Part shown: positions 22,386 through 30,548 of the stretch, in pieces
Numbering within the stretch: the stretch's first letter is position 1
How the letters are laid out: every line of letters starts with the position of its first letter
From: a virus
Length of the DNA: 64,000 bases
Virus record (IMG/VR): IMGVR_UViG_3300044712_001462
Location: 124,001-188,000 of that record
Direction: 5' to 3' (one strand)
The notes under the pieces: generated by a model
Seen by the model: the letters and a program-made list of their open reading frames with translations, nothing else
Databases searched by the model: none
What the model was told of the DNA's origin: nothing
Program-made: the position numbers and the translations under genes

Positions 22386-22667
22386 TCACAGTCCCAACAT
22401 ACGTCGTTCGTCCATCGTCAACTTATCCAACGCAGCTTGCTTCATACGTTCGCGTTCTCCACGTTCTTCCTCAGCCTTAATGCGCATCGCATCCGCATAA
22501 TCGTGTTCTCTGATCCACTCTCGGGACTCAGCACACAGTTCAGACTCCAGGCCATGTCGCCGAAGAATCGTCCGCATATCACAACAAAAACGTGTCAACT
22601 CGTTCAAACTCTGGCGTAGCCAGCCTTCTGGAGAATCCTCGTAGTAGTCGTCACAGCGACAGGGCAC
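22386..22667 (-). CDS. MPCRCD-type phage protein, 93 aa
   Basis: The N-terminal MPCRCDDYYE is a recurrent start of uncharacterised phage proteins, followed by a helical, charged region ending with ALDKLTMDERRMLGL. It overlaps its neighbour by one base. Two Cys pairs could bind metal. Confidence 0.7.
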   Translation of the reverse strand: MPCRCDDYYEDSPEGWLRQSLNELTRFCCDMRTILRRHGLESELCAESREWIREHDYADAMRIKAEEERGERERMKQAALDKLTMDERRMLGL

Positions 22668-22876
22668 TACGCCACCTCCGGATTGTTAGGCCCATTAATA
22701 CCTAACAACATTTTGACCACGTCAGAGTACGAAGCTGTCACGTCGGTCATCATCTCCTCACCCGCGAAGGCAATAGATGCACTGCTATCCTCATTTTTCA
22801 GTACATAGTTCACGCGACGGAGATTGACCAATATTGGTGTTTTCGCAACGCTTAGTTCGAATTCCATCCACATCAT
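22667..22876 (-). CDS. Hypothetical protein, 69 aa
   Basis: Starts MMWMEFELSVAKTPILVNLR; beta-strand pattern followed by a helix. Follows the next gene without a gap. No recognised family. Confidence 0.6.
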   Translation of the reverse strand: MMWMEFELSVAKTPILVNLRRVNYVLKNEDSSASIAFAGEEMMTDVTASYSDVVKMLLGINGPNNPEVA

Positions 22877-23242
22877 TCACATAATCCCCTGTGCTAGAAG
22901 CTCATTCGGATCATCCACTGTGGCGCTCTTTACCATCCCCGTGTCCGGGTCGATCTGCTCTTCGTACGCCAAACCAAAGCTGTGGGCTGTCAGCTTTGCC
23001 TTCTCGGCCTCATAGAAATTTTGAAGCATCTTCTGGGTGAGGGATCCTCGATCCTCGTCCATCCCAAGATACTTAGAGTCTTTGTAGAAATAGACCCGAG
23101 TACGTTGGTCAGAAATCACGGTACCTGTGAAGTAATTTCCGTTCTCAGGCTCATAGATGTCCAACAACCGACACCGCAGCATGCTCTCCACAACCGTCCG
23201 ATCTTCCATCTCGTCCATTTTCACTGGAACTGTTGCCGACAT
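22877..23242 (-). CDS. Hypothetical protein, 121 aa, possibly divergent DUF1257-like
   Basis: The C-terminal part (LTQKMLQNFYEAEKAKL, then SFGLAYEEQIDPDTG) loosely resembles the DUF1257 ending found beside Ycf46 and DUF2997. The similarity is weak and partly drawn from gene context. Confidence 0.5.
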   Translation of the reverse strand: MSATVPVKMDEMEDRTVVESMLRCRLLDIYEPENGNYFTGTVISDQRTRVYFYKDSKYLGMDEDRGSLTQKMLQNFYEAEKAKLTAHSFGLAYEEQIDPDTGMVKSATVDDPNELLAQGIM

Positions 23243-23244
23243 AG

Positions 23245-23418
23245 TTACTCCTCAGTAATGTCCCACCAATCGTAATGCCCGTCATAGGAATCCATATCAT
23301 CCGCCACCAGAAAGTCCTCTTCGGGACCATCCACAGGCAGGCCAGAAAGTGCCACCAACTCTTCCGGTAGCTCACGGTGCGTAGCCAAAGGGAGATTAAC
23401 CAGAATCACTTCGTTCAT
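23245..23418 (-). CDS. Small acidic protein behind an operator, 57 aa
   Basis: A strong AGGAGG precedes ATG 23418 (MNEVILVNLPLATHRELPEE). An operator-like 14-mer sits ten bases upstream of the ribosome site. Its position between the integrase module and the ATPase operon makes it the first gene of that operon. Confidence 0.65.
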   Translation of the reverse strand: MNEVILVNLPLATHRELPEELVALSGLPVDGPEEDFLVADDMDSYDGHYDWWDITEE

Positions 23419-23428
23419 AGCTGCCTCC

Positions 23429-23442
23429 TGTTATCGCTATTA
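23429..23442. promoter_or_regulatory. Operator-like site (TGTTATCGCTATTA)
   Basis: Identical, in inverted orientation, to the sites at 48064 and 53804. It lies in the short gap between DUF1580 and the 57-aa gene, close to the integration module, where a lysogeny repressor might act. Confidence 0.55.
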
Positions 23443-23447
23443 GGAAC

Positions 23448-23729
23448 TTACACTTTGTATCCGCGTTTCCTCAATTCCGCGTCAGCATGTACCACGCTGC
23501 CAGGGATACTAGTAGAGCGCATGGGCTCAGGGCGCGTCGAGGTTGCCTCAAAAAAACACTGGAGAGCGCGCCTGCTCGTAAAAATCCGTCCACCTATGCG
23601 CAGAGTATCTAACAGAACCCCGCGATAACCGACGGTGGCCCAGCGCCAGACTGTCGAAGAAGATGTTTTCCCAGGTAACGCCTTCGCTGCCTCAGAGAGC
23701 GAAAGCACGTCTTCGTCGTCGAATTTCAA
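23448..23729 (-). CDS. DUF1580 protein, probable excisionase-like DNA-binding protein
   Basis: The 93-residue protein shows LSLSEAAKALPG, TVWRWATVGYRG and a C-terminal FTSRRALQCFFEA, the pattern of DUF1580, a helix-turn-helix family found largely in Planctomycetota next to integrases. The start is TTG behind GGAGGAA, overlapping the integrase end by four bases. It likely directs excision or regulates integrase, by analogy with MerR-like excisionases. Confidence 0.8.
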   Translation of the reverse strand: MKFDDEDVLSLSEAAKALPGKTSSSTVWRWATVGYRGVLLDTLRIGGRIFTSRRALQCFFEATSTRPEPMRSTSIPGSVVHADAELRKRGYKV

Positions 23730-24919
23730 CCAAATTCCTCCGCAATTGATCGAGCCAGCTTCAAGTTCTTCTCCGCGTAGATTTCGCTGGTGCGAATATG
23801 CTTGTGCCCTAACAACACCTGGCTGCCTTCTACCCCGTACTTTTCACGTACGCGAGTAGCAAGGTTGTGCCGGAGCTGATTAGGAGCCCACGGAGTTACT
23901 CCTGCTGTGATACACGCTCGCTGAACTGCGCGCCGATAGGAATTGTGGTCATAGTGTGTCCCAGGTGATTTCACACGTCTTATCTTGCGGTTAGAGCCTG
24001 GTTTGTTACCGCACGATACGGGAGTAGTGCGCCGCTTATGTCGGGCGGCTAAACGCTGCTCTTCCGCCTCCCGCGGTGAAAAGCAGTATTCCAAGGGTGA
24101 TCGTTGCAAAAAGCGACGGAGTATTTTCTGCGCCCGTCGCCCTATCGAAATTTCCCTGCGAGCATCTTCCTGGTGTGCCAGCTTGTGATCAGGTGGCACG
24201 TAGAGCCACACGGGATCTTTCATGGAAATATCACACGGCCTGAGAAGACAGATCTCCATCGGCCTCATCCCTGTCCAGTACTGCAAACGAACCATCTGCG
24301 CCACCACTTTGGGCAGGTATGGAATCGTCTGTCTCAAGTCTTTCTCAGGCACCGGCAAAATCTTTTCGGTCTCCCTGGCCTTCGTCAGCCCTTTTCTTAA
24401 CCCTTCGAGGGTATTGAGATGAGCATGCGTATTCTTCTCTACCAGCCCAGCGCTCTCTGCCCACTTGAAGAGCCGCTTCACACAACCGATATACCGGTTC
24501 ACCGTGGAGCGCGAGAGCTTGCCTTCGCGGACTAACTGGGACTGGAGATCTCGGAGAGACCGAGCATCAAAGCGATCAGCTAACGTGTGCCCATAGTATT
24601 TGAGCAGCACATCGTTAGCCGCCTTGATTACCGCTACCTGGGAGGATAGCTTCCCCCTCTTAGACTGGTAACGGATATCCACGAACTCGTCCAGATAGCG
24701 CAGGACGAGGTGGTTGACGAACAGCGGTTGAGACCTCTCTTTGGCCACCACCGCGGACCCAGGATGCACCTGCCTCCCAGCGAGATGGTCGGCAATGAGC
24801 TGCGTACCCTGCGCCTCTGCAGAGCTCTTTTCCCGGCCTAAATAAATTCGCTTTCCAGCGATGTGAACGTAGAACTGACCGGTTGCGGCATGCAGACGAA
24901 CTTGGGGTTTGCGTGGCAT
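23726..24919 (-). CDS. int: Tyrosine recombinase (phage integrase)
   Basis: The 397-residue protein starts MPRKPQVRLHAATGQFYVHI, typical of planctomycete integrases, has a SAM-like core-binding domain (about 65-160) and catalytic residues Arg 219, Arg 350, His 372 and Tyr 381 (EIYAEKN). The HxxR motif reads NQLR, with Asn for the first His, as in some relatives. It would join phage and host DNA at att sites. A longer frame upstream starts inside the palindrome; ATG 24919 is preferred. Confidence 0.92.
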   Translation of the reverse strand: MPRKPQVRLHAATGQFYVHIAGKRIYLGREKSSAEAQGTQLIADHLAGRQVHPGSAVVAKERSQPLFVNHLVLRYLDEFVDIRYQSKRGKLSSQVAVIKAANDVLLKYYGHTLADRFDARSLRDLQSQLVREGKLSRSTVNRYIGCVKRLFKWAESAGLVEKNTHAHLNTLEGLRKGLTKARETEKILPVPEKDLRQTIPYLPKVVAQMVRLQYWTGMRPMEICLLRPCDISMKDPVWLYVPPDHKLAHQEDARREISIGRRAQKILRRFLQRSPLEYCFSPREAEEQRLAARHKRRTTPVSCGNKPGSNRKIRRVKSPGTHYDHNSYRRAVQRACITAGVTPWAPNQLRHNLATRVREKYGVEGSQVLLGHKHIRTSEIYAEKNLKLARSIAEEFG

Positions 24920-24930
24920 GGCTGACCTTT

Positions 24931-24956
24931 TTAGTTGGTAGTCGACTACCAACTAA
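24931..24956. repeat. 26-bp perfect palindrome upstream of int
   Basis: TTAGTTGGTAGTC is followed by its exact reverse complement, 12 bases upstream of the integrase ATG. Each half contains AGTTGGTAGT, which recurs twice at 25187-25207 beyond the tRNA-like sequence. Likely an integrase arm site or an autoregulatory operator. Confidence 0.8.
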
Positions 24957-25026
24957 ACTGTAAAGCAATCAGCAGGCCAGCCCTGGCTGTTTTCCTAAGT
25001 TCTTATGCTGTAAGGCTTTACTGAGT

Positions 25027-25107
25027 GGGCCGTGACAGACTCGAACTGTCGCCCTCTTGCATGTCAAGGAAAAACAGGCGAAATGAGGTCACTCGTAAAA
25101 ACGGCCC
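25027..25107 (-). tRNA. tRNA-Val(GAC)-like sequence, likely attP core or divergent tRNA
   Basis: Acceptor GGGCCGT/ACGGCCC pairs 7/7, the T arm GACAG-TTCGAGT-CTGTC is perfect and the anticodon loop TTGACAT gives GAC. The D-arm region is 28 nt and abnormal, and the anticodon stem has a C-C mismatch at 30:40. The 3' half is what a tRNA-integrating phage must carry to restore the host gene. It may be the attP core rather than a working tRNA. Confidence 0.65.
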
Positions 25108-25186
25108 AAAACCTTTACAGATAAGCACTTAAGCGTCATTGCATACTTCGCAGCTGGCTTTACTTTTTGCCCATTTTTTCAGCGAT

Positions 25187-25207
25187 AGTTGGTAGTTAGT
25201 TGGTAGT
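25187..25207. repeat. Two direct copies of AGTTGGTAGT
   Basis: Copies at 25187-25196 and 25198-25207, eleven bases apart, repeat the arms of the palindrome at 24931-24956 on the other side of the tRNA-like core. Candidate integrase arm-binding sites. Confidence 0.7.
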
Positions 25208-25249
25208 CCTAACCGCCAACATACCGCGCCAAAAACGTGCGCCAAGTAA

Positions 25250-25287
25250 CAAAAAACGGCTGTGACAGTTTCCCATCACAGCCGTCT
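25250..25287 (-). terminator. Intrinsic terminator
   Basis: ACGGCTGTGA/TCACAGCCGT followed by TTTTTTG on the minus strand, after the gene ending at 25311. It shields the attP region from upstream transcription. Confidence 0.9.
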
Positions 25288-25310
25288 CTCAGGTTGCTCG
25301 GAGGGCCGAG

Positions 25311-26663
25311 CTATGCTGCAGAATCAACAACCACATCCAACCCCGGTACCGCCTCTCCCCAGAACTCCTCTTCATTGATTCTCGAGGCGTTGAACAGTCG
25401 ACGACCAATAAAGGCATTCCAGGCCTCAATCAGAATCCGCCGATAACACATTCCTGCGGTGTCCGAGCCGCCTTCAGACCGATTAACATCTTTCGCAAAG
25501 TTACACGCCACACGGAGTGCCGAGTAGGACGTATTCGCATTCGCTGTCTGATCAGTCAGTCCTGTGACAAAACTAATAGCAGACGCGGGAAGAGCGTGAA
25601 TGATGTTGTCTTTGGCTTTCTTGTCAGACACCACATGCTTCTTGATGTGATCTGTAATCCGGTCGCACATCGTCCAGCGATCCATCTTCTCCATACCAGG
25701 CAACGGAGTCCAACACGGTAACGGACCACCCGTCAGAGGCTTCTTACCTGTGTACCAACCGTTGGAGCCCAGATAAACCACCGCGGCAATGTCCGAGGCA
25801 TCAAATGGAAAAGCGTTCACCCACTCGTTACGAGTAGTCCGCTTGTTGTAGACCTTTCTAGGGTGATACCGGTCGACGGCCCAAGCGTAAGCATGAATAT
25901 TACGCAGCTCGGAAAGGTAATCGAACAAAATCTCCGCATCAAACGTCGAACACAGTTGCCAAGGCCTACCGCTATTACGACACACATCGTAACTGTGAAT
26001 TCGACGAATAACAGCAGTCACCTGGGAACCAGGACTCCAGCCTAGGGCACCCAGGAGACGTCCAAATTCATCGCTCTGGAAATCACTGGGCAAGGAAAAC
26101 TGCATGGTGTGCCCGCAGAAAGAGGGCAACGTCAATGTGTGAAATGTCCGGTCATCCGGCGCAGGCACGCAGGTTCGTCCGCGGCGAATAGAACATTGAT
26201 AGGCTGGCTCTAAAGCCGCCTGGGGCTCTGGAGGCATGACCTCGTCTACTGGACGGCTGCACTCACCGCCAACAGCTCGCAGCAGTCGATTGTACTCGGC
26301 TACTGTAATGCGCTTCTCTGCGTATTCAGACCAGTTGTGGGAAATCAAAATGGATGTGTGCTTCTTCTTACTTGCGTCAACCGTGTTGTCGAGCACAATA
26401 TCCGAATCGGTTACCACCAGATCAGGGTAGACAGTAGCCTCGTATACGGCATCCTGTTTATAGCTTTGTAGCATAGCCTGTCTGTTAACCGCAACTGTCT
26501 TGTCGGGGGTTGTCTTGTTAGTCTTTTGGATCAGCTCCTCAGTGATCGGAACCACCCCCAACGTAAAAGCGGGTGAGGAATAGAGACGATGTCCACTATT
26601 CTGAAGAAAGGTCTCAAACCATCCTGGTTTGTGGTTAAAAGGTAAAGGCAGCTGACTAGTCAT
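25311..26663 (-). CDS. Hypothetical protein, 450 aa
   Basis: One of the largest frames in the window, starting MTSQLPLPFNHKPGWFETFL. It has several Cys/His residues and mixed alpha/beta character, but no catalytic motif I recognise. It is last in its operon, before a strong terminator and the integration region. The ATG at 26663 overlaps the upstream stop and follows GGAG. Confidence 0.7.
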   Translation of the reverse strand: MTSQLPLPFNHKPGWFETFLQNSGHRLYSSPAFTLGVVPITEELIQKTNKTTPDKTVAVNRQAMLQSYKQDAVYEATVYPDLVVTDSDIVLDNTVDASKKKHTSILISHNWSEYAEKRITVAEYNRLLRAVGGECSRPVDEVMPPEPQAALEPAYQCSIRRGRTCVPAPDDRTFHTLTLPSFCGHTMQFSLPSDFQSDEFGRLLGALGWSPGSQVTAVIRRIHSYDVCRNSGRPWQLCSTFDAEILFDYLSELRNIHAYAWAVDRYHPRKVYNKRTTRNEWVNAFPFDASDIAAVVYLGSNGWYTGKKPLTGGPLPCWTPLPGMEKMDRWTMCDRITDHIKKHVVSDKKAKDNIIHALPASAISFVTGLTDQTANANTSYSALRVACNFAKDVNRSEGGSDTAGMCYRRILIEAWNAFIGRRLFNASRINEEEFWGEAVPGLDVVVDSAA

Positions 26664-26958
26664 ACGTCGAACACTCCATTTTCCTGTACACGTCACGAAA
26701 GAAATCAATCACCTGTTTTGGCGACTCTGCGTGCAGAAGTTCAACGTTAAACGTTGGACCGTCGCCCCGGGTATTGAACTGAGCTTCGGCACTGATGGCT
26801 GACTGCCCCTGATGCTCGAACAGCTCAATACCTACGTTAACCGCCCGGGTCCCCCGGTCATAAATCCACATGTAAGCAGCCCGTCGAGCAGTCGACAGCA
26901 CAAAAACGTTGCTCTCCTTGAAGCCATAATCCAGATAATCATTCCAGGTTGCTGACAT
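26656..26958 (-). CDS. Hypothetical protein, 100 aa
   Basis: ATG 26958 (MSATWNDYLDYGFKESNVFV) follows GGAGAAG. The pattern suggests a small alpha/beta fold (VNVGIELFEHQG; FNVELLHAESP). Unknown function, coupled to the 450-aa gene. Confidence 0.65.
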   Translation of the reverse strand: MSATWNDYLDYGFKESNVFVLSTARRAAYMWIYDRGTRAVNVGIELFEHQGQSAISAEAQFNTRGDGPTFNVELLHAESPKQVIDFFRDVYRKMECSTYD

Positions 26959-27151
26959 CAAACTTCTCCACGGAGTTCTTATACCCGCACGCCGGGCAAA
27001 TACACTCCGACTCACGATCCCACTCAAAACCACCTTCCTGAACAATGTCACTATCCGTGAGAAGAATAGTGCACTCTGCTGCGATCTGCAGAGTCGAGGA
27101 CTGGCCGCACGCCGGGCAGGCCAGTCCCTCTAAGAATCCTGTGTTACTCAT
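26939..27151 (-). CDS. Zinc-ribbon protein, 70 aa
   Basis: CPACGQ at 12-15 and CPACGYK near 53 form a Cys4 ribbon around a beta-rich acidic middle. No other domain. Confidence 0.65.
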   Translation of the reverse strand: MSNTGFLEGLACPACGQSSTLQIAAECTILLTDSDIVQEGGFEWDRESECICPACGYKNSVEKFDVSNLE

Positions 27152-27731
27152 CCTCGAACTCGTCCTCCAGCCATCCTAGAGACTTGAATGCGCTCCATAC
27201 CTCGTCTTCCCCGAACTCACCGTCCCCGATGTTGTGCTCCCACAACCAACTAGAGACCTCTTCTGCCCAGTCATCGGGAAGACCACATATGGCATCACTC
27301 GGACACAACCACTGAATCCGCTCAATAGCGTCTTCGTGTTCTCGCTCATTGAGGTCCGAGTCGTCAAGAACAGGATAGTCTTCTAGCCGATCCTGGATTT
27401 CGTTCCACTTTTTGAAGGCAGGAGTGATCTGCCCTTGGGCGTCATAGACACGGATGGAATACCCTGAGATCCATCCGCAGGCCCAATGACTGTGCTCCTC
27501 CGGAACAGCTGTACCGTCTTCCACAAACGGCTTCATTTCCTCAACGATCGCTGCGGCGTTACTCTGGTCTAAAACATCGGAGTCGCGATTGTGGGTGTAG
27601 ACAATGCACCAGTTCTCAGAATCATCAGGCTCGCCAAACCAACAGAAGCATTCCATCTTGCGCCAACTGCCAGCTGCTTCTTTGGCTAGGTCTTCGAGCT
27701 GAGAACTACTCACGTCGAGCGTCCCAGGCAT
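27144..27731 (-). CDS. Acidic hypothetical protein, 195 aa
   Basis: Highly acidic, with WAEEVSSWLWEHNIGDGEFG near the C-terminus. No recognised domain. Overlaps neighbours on both sides. Confidence 0.65.
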   Translation of the reverse strand: MPGTLDVSSSQLEDLAKEAAGSWRKMECFCWFGEPDDSENWCIVYTHNRDSDVLDQSNAAAIVEEMKPFVEDGTAVPEEHSHWACGWISGYSIRVYDAQGQITPAFKKWNEIQDRLEDYPVLDDSDLNEREHEDAIERIQWLCPSDAICGLPDDWAEEVSSWLWEHNIGDGEFGEDEVWSAFKSLGWLEDEFEDE

Positions 27732-27879
27732 TCAATAGACCTGCCAACTCATCCAGGTCACGATCCCGAATCGTGTAGTATTCCTGCCGCACAAACTCTG
27801 CGGCTTCCTCGTCTGACCAGTCTGGACGGTAGGCCAGAACCCCATCAACACACGACATCTCGTGAATGACTCTAAGCAC
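27706..27879 (-). CDS. Small acidic protein, 57 aa (GTG start)
   Basis: GTG 27879 lies behind GGGAGAAGATC, the same kind of junction as the 7-9 kb cluster. The product reads VLRVIHEMSCVDGVLAYRPD and continues with an acidic helix. Confidence 0.6.
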   Translation of the reverse strand: MLRVIHEMSCVDGVLAYRPDWSDEEAAEFVRQEYYTIRDRDLDELAGLLNAWDARRE

Positions 27880-28069
27880 GATCTTCTCCCTCCACGACTT
27901 CGATCTCGAAATCCTCCAGACAACCGATGGGTATGGTTCTGTGAAACTCATCTAGCGATGCGAAGGAATACTCGCTCCACGCACCTAATCTGTTTTCTCC
28001 GGCTGGCAGAAATGCTCTGTCATCACCGTCACTCAGGTCATTCACAATCTGTGTCACCTTAATCCGCAT
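27872..28069 (-). CDS. Small acidic hypothetical protein, 65 aa
   Basis: ATG 28069 (MRIKVTQIVNDLSDGDDRAF) has CGGAGG at good spacing. The last codons (VEGEDRA) also form the next gene's ribosome site. Confidence 0.65.
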   Translation of the reverse strand: MRIKVTQIVNDLSDGDDRAFLPAGENRLGAWSEYSFASLDEFHRTIPIGCLEDFEIEVVEGEDRA

Positions 28070-28733
28070 GTTTCCTCCGATAGACAAACAATGCATCCCT
28101 GATACCAGGCCACTGCGGGATGCTACATACTTTTACCGACTTCCAGTACTTGTCGAGCTCGCGATGAAACCCCTCGCTGCCTGTACAGCCCCAAGTACCC
28201 TCTCCGACGTACAGGAAATACTCTCCCCGGTAAGTGCGCAGAGCCCTTAAAGCCAAATGGCTTCTGTACGGGGGCCAGCACATAAATAGAGTTCTACCTT
28301 GGTGCTCTCGAGGCGTACGAGATGTTCCGCGATGCACAGAGGTGTACGTTACATAATGCCCGTACGGGTTCTCGCTACAGGCACTTCCAGGCGGGTTCTT
28401 ATCCACAGCCAGAACATCAACACCGCGATGTTCTAATAAGCTGGCCCAATAGCCTGTCCCAGCGCCCACTTCCAGAATGGGAGAAAAGTCAGCCAGCGTA
28501 TCCAAGGCATTCTCGTCGGGAATAGCCCACGCCCACTTGCAAGTACAGGCGTGGCGCAGGGCCCGTACTAACATGAAATCCCAAGGTCGCTCCTTATGAC
28601 AAATCTCAAACACTTGGTGGACAGTCAGATACGGATTCGAGCCCTCTGAGTTTTGCTCAATAAAGAGTCGGGCGAATTCTTTGTTATCCAGCTCTCGCTC
28701 AGTATAAGTAGTCGATTGGTACAACGACTCCAT
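28059..28733 (-). CDS. SAM-dependent methyltransferase-like protein, 224 aa
   Basis: Motif I is ILEVGAGTGYWASLLEHRG (about 86-104) with the acidic end of strand 2 in VLAVDK. MCWPPY resembles the (D/N)PPY motif of N-methyltransferases, with Cys-Trp replacing the first residues. Substrate could be DNA, RNA or protein. Confidence 0.7.
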   Translation of the reverse strand: MESLYQSTTYTERELDNKEFARLFIEQNSEGSNPYLTVHQVFEICHKERPWDFMLVRALRHACTCKWAWAIPDENALDTLADFSPILEVGAGTGYWASLLEHRGVDVLAVDKNPPGSACSENPYGHYVTYTSVHRGTSRTPREHQGRTLFMCWPPYRSHLALRALRTYRGEYFLYVGEGTWGCTGSEGFHRELDKYWKSVKVCSIPQWPGIRDALFVYRRKHAD

Positions 28734-29214
28734 ATTGCTGCCTTTCTAGTTCAGTAGCCACGCGGGCCCGAAACACTTTACGGCCAAAATACTCATCCTC
28801 ATCGCCATCCGCTTCTTCTCGCTGGTACTTGAGCCAATGAGCCATATCTTGAGCCACACACTCAATCCCACGAAACCAACGATCAACCTCCCACTTCCGA
28901 TTGATGTTGAAGGTATTGCTACCTCCCTCGTAGCGAGACTCAATGATTGCTAGAGGTAGCCGCGGGCGAGTAAACTCTTTTTGCTGTTCCTCGCGCTTGT
29001 CTCGGAGGCTCCAAGGAATCCCATCTGGCCAGCGGTCGTACTGCCAACGAGGCATGTTGTGACTACGACATTGGTGCTGACCTTCCCACTTCGTTCCGCA
29101 GAAACCGCAATAGTTGGTTCCGAAACTGCACGCAAGCCAGCGCTCCCCGCAAGCCATACACTCGTACTCTGTCATGCCATCGTCGACATATCCGACCGCT
29201 CGCCATTTGTTCAT
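28699..29214 (-). CDS. Zinc-finger hypothetical protein, 171 aa
   Basis: CMACGERW and CGFCGTKW near residues 19-42 form a Cys4 ribbon. A helical C-terminal half with EADGDEDEYFG follows. Role unknown. Confidence 0.65.
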   Translation of the reverse strand: MNKWRAVGYVDDGMTEYECMACGERWLACSFGTNYCGFCGTKWEGQHQCRSHNMPRWQYDRWPDGIPWSLRDKREEQQKEFTRPRLPLAIIESRYEGGSNTFNINRKWEVDRWFRGIECVAQDMAHWLKYQREEADGDEDEYFGRKVFRARVATELERQQYGVVVPIDYLY

Positions 29215-29226
29215 CCCACTAACCCC

Positions 29227-29790
29227 TTACCAGGAAGATGTGTAAATGTATTCGACGTTGTAGTCGCCTTCATCCTGCTCCAGCAACTCCTCAAGCAGCT
29301 TCTTCGTGTATTGGAGATCCTGAACGTACCAGCCGTTGTACTCGGTCTCTCCGAAAAAGAACCCACTTCTCGTGGGCAAGAGCTCTTCGCATACCTGCGT
29401 ATTGACCACGATCTCCCCGTCTACCATAGTGGTTTCTACCCTGCCGTCACCATGGTACGTCGTACACCCAGGAAGCGGGCACGGAGTTAGCTCCACAGAG
29501 GCCAACACCTCGTTAATTGTTGTCAGCAGCTCTTTGAGTCCCGCTCGATCTGCTCGAAATTCTCGACAATTATCCACGCCATCTTGCACGTTATCGACGA
29601 ACCAGTTGTGTATGGCGTTCGCTTTGCGCCAGTAACCCACCTGCTCAGTAACGTAGCTAACCTTCTTAGGATCAATCTCGGTGTAAGGCTCTCCGCCCCG
29701 CGTCACAGTAACCCAAAACTTATCTTCGTCTTTCTGATGGTCCCAGCGCTGAACGTACGTGCGCCGGTACAAGTACATGTCTAAACCCAC
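29227..29790 (-). CDS. Conserved phage protein (MGLDMYLY family), 187 aa
   Basis: The start GLDMYLYRRTYV, then GYWRKANAIHNWFVDNVQDG and GFFFGETEYNGWYV, is a pattern I know from many phages and some bacteria, always uncharacterised. The GTG start gives Met. Confidence 0.8.
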   Translation of the reverse strand: MGLDMYLYRRTYVQRWDHQKDEDKFWVTVTRGGEPYTEIDPKKVSYVTEQVGYWRKANAIHNWFVDNVQDGVDNCREFRADRAGLKELLTTINEVLASVELTPCPLPGCTTYHGDGRVETTMVDGEIVVNTQVCEELLPTRSGFFFGETEYNGWYVQDLQYTKKLLEELLEQDEGDYNVEYIYTSSW

Positions 29791-30074
29791 TACTTTGGCT
29801 CCGATTCTGTTTTCGCTATCTCAATGTCGCGCACACCCCAAACACGATGTGCATCCTCGTCATACCCCAGTGCATAAAGCTGCTTTTGCAACTCTGGATC
29901 CTCAATCTCCGACGGATATACGCCGAAACTGTCATCTGGAGCCAGATACTCCCCTGAATCAACATCTGGCTCAATCTCCCCTCGCCTGACCATTTCCAGG
30001 GCCTCTTGAAGGTTCTCAGCATCTACGCGATAGTCACAACACCACAGCTCGTAGAGTTGAACCCTATACTTCAT
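29790..30074 (-). CDS. Hypothetical protein, 94 aa
   Basis: ATG 30074 (MKYRVQLYELWCCDYRVDAE) is used. The strand-helix-strand pattern with DAENLQEALEMVRRGEIE resembles small alpha/beta phage proteins. Unknown function. Confidence 0.65.
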   Translation of the reverse strand: MKYRVQLYELWCCDYRVDAENLQEALEMVRRGEIEPDVDSGEYLAPDDSFGVYPSEIEDPELQKQLYALGYDEDAHRVWGVRDIEIAKTESEPK

Positions 30075-30333
30075 TAAAGCACTCCTCACACACTCCGGGC
30101 CCGTAAGGACTGACACGCTCCTGACCACACTCCGTACAGAGAGGCTGGGATGTGACCTTGATCCCAAGATCCTTCAATAGGTCAAAAGCACTATGGTAGG
30201 TGGAGCCCAGATCTGGCCACCATAGCGAGCAATCCGTGTCGTAAAGACTGTGAACTCCGCCCATATGATGCACATCGTCCACAAACTCGAGTATCACTCG
30301 AATCATCCGTTCGGCATCTCGGGGATCTGTCAT
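30064..30333 (-). CDS. Hypothetical protein with C-terminal zinc ribbon, 89 aa
   Basis: The helical N-terminal part is followed by CTECGQERVSPYGPGVCEEC, a Cys4 ribbon. It overlaps the next gene by eleven bases. Confidence 0.65.
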   Translation of the reverse strand: MTDPRDAERMIRVILEFVDDVHHMGGVHSLYDTDCSLWWPDLGSTYHSAFDLLKDLGIKVTSQPLCTECGQERVSPYGPGVCEECFNEV

Positions 30334-30533
30334 GCCGGAACTTGTTCGTTTACCGGCGCATACAACTTCGTATAGTGCTGCGTTGCTGCCAACGCCTCCA
30401 GTCCCTTAAGCGTGTATGCCACCATGACCTCGGCTGGAATATTACAATGCCCCGGCAGTCCGTGCTTCTTGAACAGAGCCTCCAAATCAGACCGCAACAC
30501 AATGTTCTCAATGTACATATCTTTCATATACAT
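30330..30533 (-). CDS. Hypothetical protein, 67 aa
   Basis: Starts MYMKDMYIENIVLRSDLEAL, with a helical remainder. No motif. Confidence 0.6.
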   Translation of the reverse strand: MYMKDMYIENIVLRSDLEALFKKHGLPGHCNIPAEVMVAYTLKGLEALAATQHYTKLYAPVNEQVPA

Positions 30534-30548
30534 GTTCTTCTCTCCTGA

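Larger units (their letters stand above)
24920..25310. other. Putative attP region, non-coding
   Basis: About 390 bases without a gene, between integrase and the 450-aa gene. It holds the palindrome, a tRNA-Val-like sequence, two direct repeats of the palindrome arm and a terminator. The layout of core flanked by arm-type repeats matches attP of tRNA-targeting phages. Confidence 0.7.
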
